DNA of 64,000 bases from Sulfuriferula sp047300855 (GTDB lineage Bacteria; Pseudomonadota; Gammaproteobacteria; Burkholderiales; Sulfuriferulaceae), in NCBI RefSeq assembly GCF_047300855.1, contig NZ_CP170197.1, forward strand, positions 806,001-870,000. The letters run 5' to 3'. This document shows, piece after piece, positions 61,258 through 64,000 of the stretch (position 1 is the first letter of the stretch; each line of letters opens with the position of its first letter). A program made the translations under genes and the position numbers. The notes beneath the pieces were generated by a model. That model saw nothing but the letters and a program-made list of their open reading frames with translations. It made no database searches and was not told the DNA's origin.

Positions 61258-61341
61258 AAAAAACCTCCTCAGGCTGATTTCGGAATGAAACCAGCTGCCG
61301 ATATGCAGGCCGCATGGCCTCGGCAGTTCCCGTGTATCGCA

Positions 61342-61899
61342 TCAGTGGTGCTGGTACAGGCCAATGAGTTCGGCCTGCATCAGGATGTGCCCCTGCATGG
61401 CTTTTTCCAATGCAGCCTTGCCCGGGCGATCGAGATTCGGCAGCGCCTCATCCAGCGCATAGAGCTTGAAAAAGTAGCGATGGCGCCCGATCGGCGGGCA
61501 CGGACCGCCGTAGCCGGTGCGTTTCCAGTCGTTGCTTCCCTCCAGGGTGCCGGCCGGCAGCGCTGTTATCCATTCAGTAAGGCCGGTGCTGGTCACGGGC
61601 AGATTGTAGAGCAGCCAATGTACCCAGGTGCGTTGCGGAGCGGCCGGGTCGGGCGCGTCGGGATCGTCAACGATGAGCACCAGGCTCTTCGCGTTGGCTG
61701 GTACGCCGCGCCATGCCAGCGGCGGTGAAGTATCCGAGCCATCGCAGGTGTAGTGTCTGGGGATGGTTCCCTGGTGCGCGAATGCGGTCGAGGTGATGGT
61801 CAAGCCCATTTTCGAGTTCCCTTCCGAAGCCAGGCATAGGGATGGTGCTGGCAGCAACGCCAAGGCACACAATGCGGCCATAAATTTTCCATTTTTCAT
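61342..61899 (-). CDS. PEBP (YbhB/YbcL) family protein, secreted
   Basis: 185 aa. Signal ending near SLCLA-S (residue about 24). GLTITSTAFAHQGTIPRHYTCDGSDTSPPLAW, SLVLIVDDPDAPD with TWVHWLLYNLPV, GYGGPCPPIGRHRYFFKLYALDE and a C-terminal LIGLYQH are the PEBP ligand-pocket features. Bacterial members bind small anionic or lipid ligands of unknown kind. It is the intact partner of the dead copy at 61172; a trace of a second PEBP gene is at 59715. Confidence 0.93.
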   Translation of the reverse strand: MKNGKFMAALCALALLPAPSLCLASEGNSKMGLTITSTAFAHQGTIPRHYTCDGSDTSPPLAWRGVPANAKSLVLIVDDPDAPDPAAPQRTWVHWLLYNLPVTSTGLTEWITALPAGTLEGSNDWKRTGYGGPCPPIGRHRYFFKLYALDEALPNLDRPGKAALEKAMQGHILMQAELIGLYQHH

Positions 61900-61989
61900 C
61901 TGTCCATTCTAGGACATAAAAAACAAGATGAAAAAATGAAGGATTTATCCCGGTTAACTTGCCACCGTGTTTATCTAAAAAAGCGATTT

Positions 61990-62096
61990 GTCCACGAAAG
62001 GCACGAAAAGCACGGAAATATTCCAAGCGGTAGCGCATGGATGCATGGCCTGATCAATGCAATCTTCCTTTCGTGACTTTCGTGTTTTTTGTGGAC
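61990..62096. repeat. CACGAAA-type dispersed inverted repeat
   Basis: GTCCACGAAAGGCACGAAAAG (from 61990) faces CTTTCGTG, TTTCGTG and TTTGTGGAC ending at 62096. The stretch of CACGAAA units gives a long stem over a 46-base loop. It is analogous to, but not the same as, the CACAGAG repeats at 26888 and 40250. Confidence 0.75.
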
Positions 62097-62113
62097 CAAC
62101 TGCTTTTCCGGGA

Positions 62114-62560
62114 TTATTCCCCTGGCATGCAATCCGCCCAGTTGTTGGGTGTTTCGTAGATGCGCACCTGTTTCAGGCGCAGGTGGTTGCCATACGTATC
62201 CCGGTAGGCGGGATTGAGAATGTCGAAAGCGATTTGCGCAAGATTTTCAACCGTCGGCACCACTTCGAGAATAACGGTTTTGTGGTTCGGCAAACTCGCC
62301 AGAAAGTCGCACACCACCTTGTCGCCGCGATATGCCAGGAATGCGTGATCCCACGCGTCCACCAATTGCTCCTTGGCGATGCGTTTGACGTCGGAAAAGT
62401 CCATCACCATACCCTGTGCGGATTGTCCTTCGGCTGTAATGATGTCGCCGGACAGCGTGATTTCAATCGCGTAGCGATGCCCGTGCAAATGTTTGCACTG
62501 GCTGGTGTGGTTGGGGATACGATGCCCGGCGTCGAATTCCAGGCGGCGGGTGATAAGCAT
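62114..62560 (-). CDS. queD: 6-carboxy-5,6,7,8-tetrahydropterin synthase
   Basis: 148 aa from ATG 62560, chosen because it opens MLITRRLEFDAGHRIPNHTSQCKHLHGHRYAIEITL, the family start with the His zinc ligands and catalytic Cys (C in SQCKHLHGH). MVMDFSDVKRI, DHAFLAYRG and VVPTVENLAQIAFDIL follow. It makes the queuosine precursor from dihydroneopterin triphosphate. It stands alone with a repeat before it and 248 bases of no gene after its start. Confidence 0.95.
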   Translation of the reverse strand: MLITRRLEFDAGHRIPNHTSQCKHLHGHRYAIEITLSGDIITAEGQSAQGMVMDFSDVKRIAKEQLVDAWDHAFLAYRGDKVVCDFLASLPNHKTVILEVVPTVENLAQIAFDILNPAYRDTYGNHLRLKQVRIYETPNNWADCMPGE

Positions 62561-62808
62561 GTGGATGCGGGTCGTGAGCGAATGAAGGGTTGCCAATTAT
62601 ATCTTGCTGGCGTTTTTATTGCCTTGTCGCATAAGCGCACCTGTGCCGAGCGTCAACCAGGCCTCCGTGTTTCCCCCGGCGCACGATGCAGGGCCGGAAT
62701 TTGACAGGACCAAGCCAAATAAATATTTATCTGCTTGCAGAATAAAACAGGCTGCCTGGCTGTTCATTCCCTTGCAAGACCCTGCACTTCAATTTAAAGG
62801 AGAGAAAA

Positions 62809-63174
62809 ATGTACCGTATCGCAAAATATCTGGCCGCTGCCCTGTTTGCCCTGGCCTTTGCAGGCTGCGCCAGCTACCAGCCAGCCATGATGTCGGGGGG
62901 CGTGTTAACAGATAGCGCCGGAATGACGCTTTATACTTTCGACAAAGACACCGCCAATAGCGGCAAAAGCGCCTGCTACGGCCCGTGCGCCGCACTGTGG
63001 CCACCGGCCGCCGCAACCGGTAGCTTGGGCGGCGACTATTCTGCCATCACCCGCGATGACGGGACCAGGCAGCTGGCTTATAAAGGCAAGCCGGTATACC
63101 TGTTCGCCAAGGACCAAAAACCCGGCGACAAGCTGGGTGATAACGTTAAAGACGTGTGGCACGTGATCCGCTAG
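62809..63174 (+). CDS. Small lipoprotein, secreted-repeat (PF03640) type
   Basis: 121 aa. Lipobox FAGC at Cys20. LTDSAGMTLYTFDKDTANSGKSACYGPCAALWPPAAATG and LAYKGKPVYLFAKDQKPGDKLGDNVKDVWHVIR are the PF03640 pattern, with a CxxxC pair in the first half. Family role unknown, possibly an envelope electron or metal protein. AAAGGAG is before the ATG. Its end lies 37 bases before a terminator-like hairpin. Confidence 0.88.
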   Translation: MYRIAKYLAAALFALAFAGCASYQPAMMSGGVLTDSAGMTLYTFDKDTANSGKSACYGPCAALWPPAAATGSLGGDYSAITRDDGTRQLAYKGKPVYLFAKDQKPGDKLGDNVKDVWHVIR

Positions 63175-63210
63175 AAAAGCACGGGTTAAAAATGGCGCTC
63201 ACTTGAAAAA

Positions 63211-63254
63211 AGCTCCCATTACGCTTGATCTATTCGACAAGCATTTTGGGAGCC
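63211..63254. terminator. Shared terminator between convergent genes
   Basis: GCTCCC (63212-63217) pairs with GGGAGC (63248-63253), with inner GCTTG/CAAGC. On the minus strand a T-run follows (A-run 63206-63211). It lies between the 62809 gene and the PRC-barrel gene, which read toward each other. Confidence 0.7.
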
Positions 63255-63283
63255 GGCTTTCTTCAGGCCCAGACGAGTGAGGA

Positions 63284-63700
63284 TTAAAGGGGATCGTCGT
63301 AATAGGGGCTGGTGCCATAGTAGCTATGGATACCTGTTGCCCAAGTGGTGTCAGCCATATTCGGCCAATGATCCTTATCGAAACCAGGTGCGTCCTTGAG
63401 GCGTTCCTTTTCCACGTTCAAAATAAAACGCTTATTCACAGTGTCCAGAGTCAAGGCATTCCAGGGGACCGCAAATAATTTTTCGCCCATACCAAGAAAT
63501 CCGCCAAATGACAACACGGCATAGGCAATTCTACCGCTGCGCATGTCCAGCATGATTTCCTTGATGTCTCCGAGATCCTCTTCCCTATGGTTATAGACAT
63601 CTTCGCCTATTAAAGTATCGGCGCCCATCAGGGATGGGCCTGGGCCGGTTGCATCGCCAGATTTATACATGCCATACGTATCGCGATCAAGATAACTCAT
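63284..63700 (-). CDS. PRC-barrel domain protein
   Basis: 138 aa from ATG 63700, with GGAGAAACCC before it. DRDTYGMYKSGDATGPGPSLMGADTLIGEDVYNHREEDLGDIKEIMLDMRSGRIAYAVLSFGGFLGMGEKLFAVPWNALTLD carries the PRC-barrel. Many relatives are stress-linked, with a role in RNA or membrane binding not established. The C-terminal SYYGTSPYYDDPL is Tyr-rich. A weak AT-rich promoter lies upstream. Confidence 0.88.
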   Translation of the reverse strand: MSYLDRDTYGMYKSGDATGPGPSLMGADTLIGEDVYNHREEDLGDIKEIMLDMRSGRIAYAVLSFGGFLGMGEKLFAVPWNALTLDTVNKRFILNVEKERLKDAPGFDKDHWPNMADTTWATGIHSYYGTSPYYDDPL

Positions 63701-63840
63701 GAGGGTTTCTCCATTTAAGTAAGAGATCCCAGCATAAGTTCGAAGACGTGTATGGTCTGTTCGATCCCTCACATTGCCTGGAGAAATTTTTTTCCAATCC
63801 AAAGAGTCTTATGAAAGCCGGGGCTAGATCATTCTTCTTT

Positions 63841-64000
63841 TCATGTGTCAGGCTGATGCGACAACCTCTCGTCGAGGAACCGCAGCAGTGCGACGATGAC
63901 GGTCAGCAGTACCGGCCCGATGATCACGCCGATCATGCCAAATGCCGAGACGCCGCCGATGACGCCGACGAATACGGCGAGTGTCGACACCGGCGCCCGC
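63841..64000 (-). CDS. AI-2E-family transporter, C-terminal part
   Basis: The frame is open to the window edge, only the last 52 codons are here. RAPVSTLAVFVGVIGGVSAFGMIGVIIGPVLLTVIVALLRFLDE is the last membrane hairpin and the family ending of AI-2E/YdiK-type permeases. The rest lies outside. Family members move autoinducer-2 or small solutes; the specific role is unknown. Confidence 0.75.
   Translation of the reverse strand, partial: RAPVSTLAVFVGVIGGVSAFGMIGVIIGPVLLTVIVALLRFLDERLSHQPDT

Overview
The window looks like chromosomal DNA of a betaproteobacterium, most likely of the Nitrosomonadales/Gallionellales type. This is inferred from gene order and protein style, not from any rRNA: pcnB-folK-deoxynucleoside kinase-panB-panC-panD, ffs next to dnaX-ybaB-recR, hrpA-pgsA, DUF1800/DUF1501 pairs and many c-di-GMP proteins. 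Most genes are GC-rich and closely packed. Four patches are AT-richer and accessory.

Layout. 1-5140 is a decayed mobile region: the 5' part of a phage GpA-type replication endonuclease running off the left edge, two XRE-type regulators with candidate operators, small membrane and lipoprotein genes, a ParDE-type toxin-antitoxin pair, a 3' tRNA-Leu fragment and a frameshifted integrase stub. 5409-8525 is a FecR / OmpA-like lipoprotein / CHASE2-HD-GYP operon. 8799-12897 holds a Tat-exported DUF1800-DUF1501 pair and cheV, followed by a diverged second copy of the DUF1501 3' end. 13189-14618 is a low-GC TIR-domain gene with a small partner, a candidate defence unit. 14856-18838 is a LysR gene divergent from cytochrome b561, two YceI proteins, a DoxX/MauE-like protein and an FMN reductase. 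19076-24067 carries a periplasmic binding protein, a PlcC/AcpA-type phosphoesterase and an APC permease. 24151-31567 is housekeeping: SRP RNA, pagL, dnaX, ybaB, recR, purB, cnoX-like, a GAF protein and a Crp-type regulator. 31795-37982 holds a collagen-like lipoprotein, a YihY/BrkB membrane protein and a second FecR/CHASE2 c-di-GMP operon (FecR-LysM plus CHASE2-GGDEF-EAL). 38031-47505 covers a DUF4197 protein, the pantothenate/folate/pcnB operon, a YheT-type hydrolase, phosphomannomutase and mog. 47835-51749 is a second accessory patch: a DUF2971 gene behind a large hairpin, RAYT-type repeats, a CBS-GGDEF-EAL protein, a RAYT transposase remnant and a small inverted-repeat element. 51877-64000 holds an OmpA protein, pgsA, hrpA, a CbiM-like permease, a HAD phosphatase, a DsrE protein, a binding protein set inside a decayed tandem duplication, a PEBP protein, queD, a small lipoprotein, a PRC-barrel protein and the end of an AI-2E-type transporter.

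Themes. Three c-di-GMP proteins occur, two of them in parallel FecR/CHASE2 operons that look like envelope-sensing units. Several duplications are visible at base level: the DUF1501 3' end flanking cheV, the start of the GpA-like gene, and a PEBP plus 108-aa gene unit in which each copy has lost a different gene. The items best worth follow-up are the TIR gene pair, the parallel FecR/CHASE2 operons, the reciprocally decayed duplication, and the A8 tract that puts the expected start of PcnB in another frame. All assignments come from reading the sequence; no database search was run.
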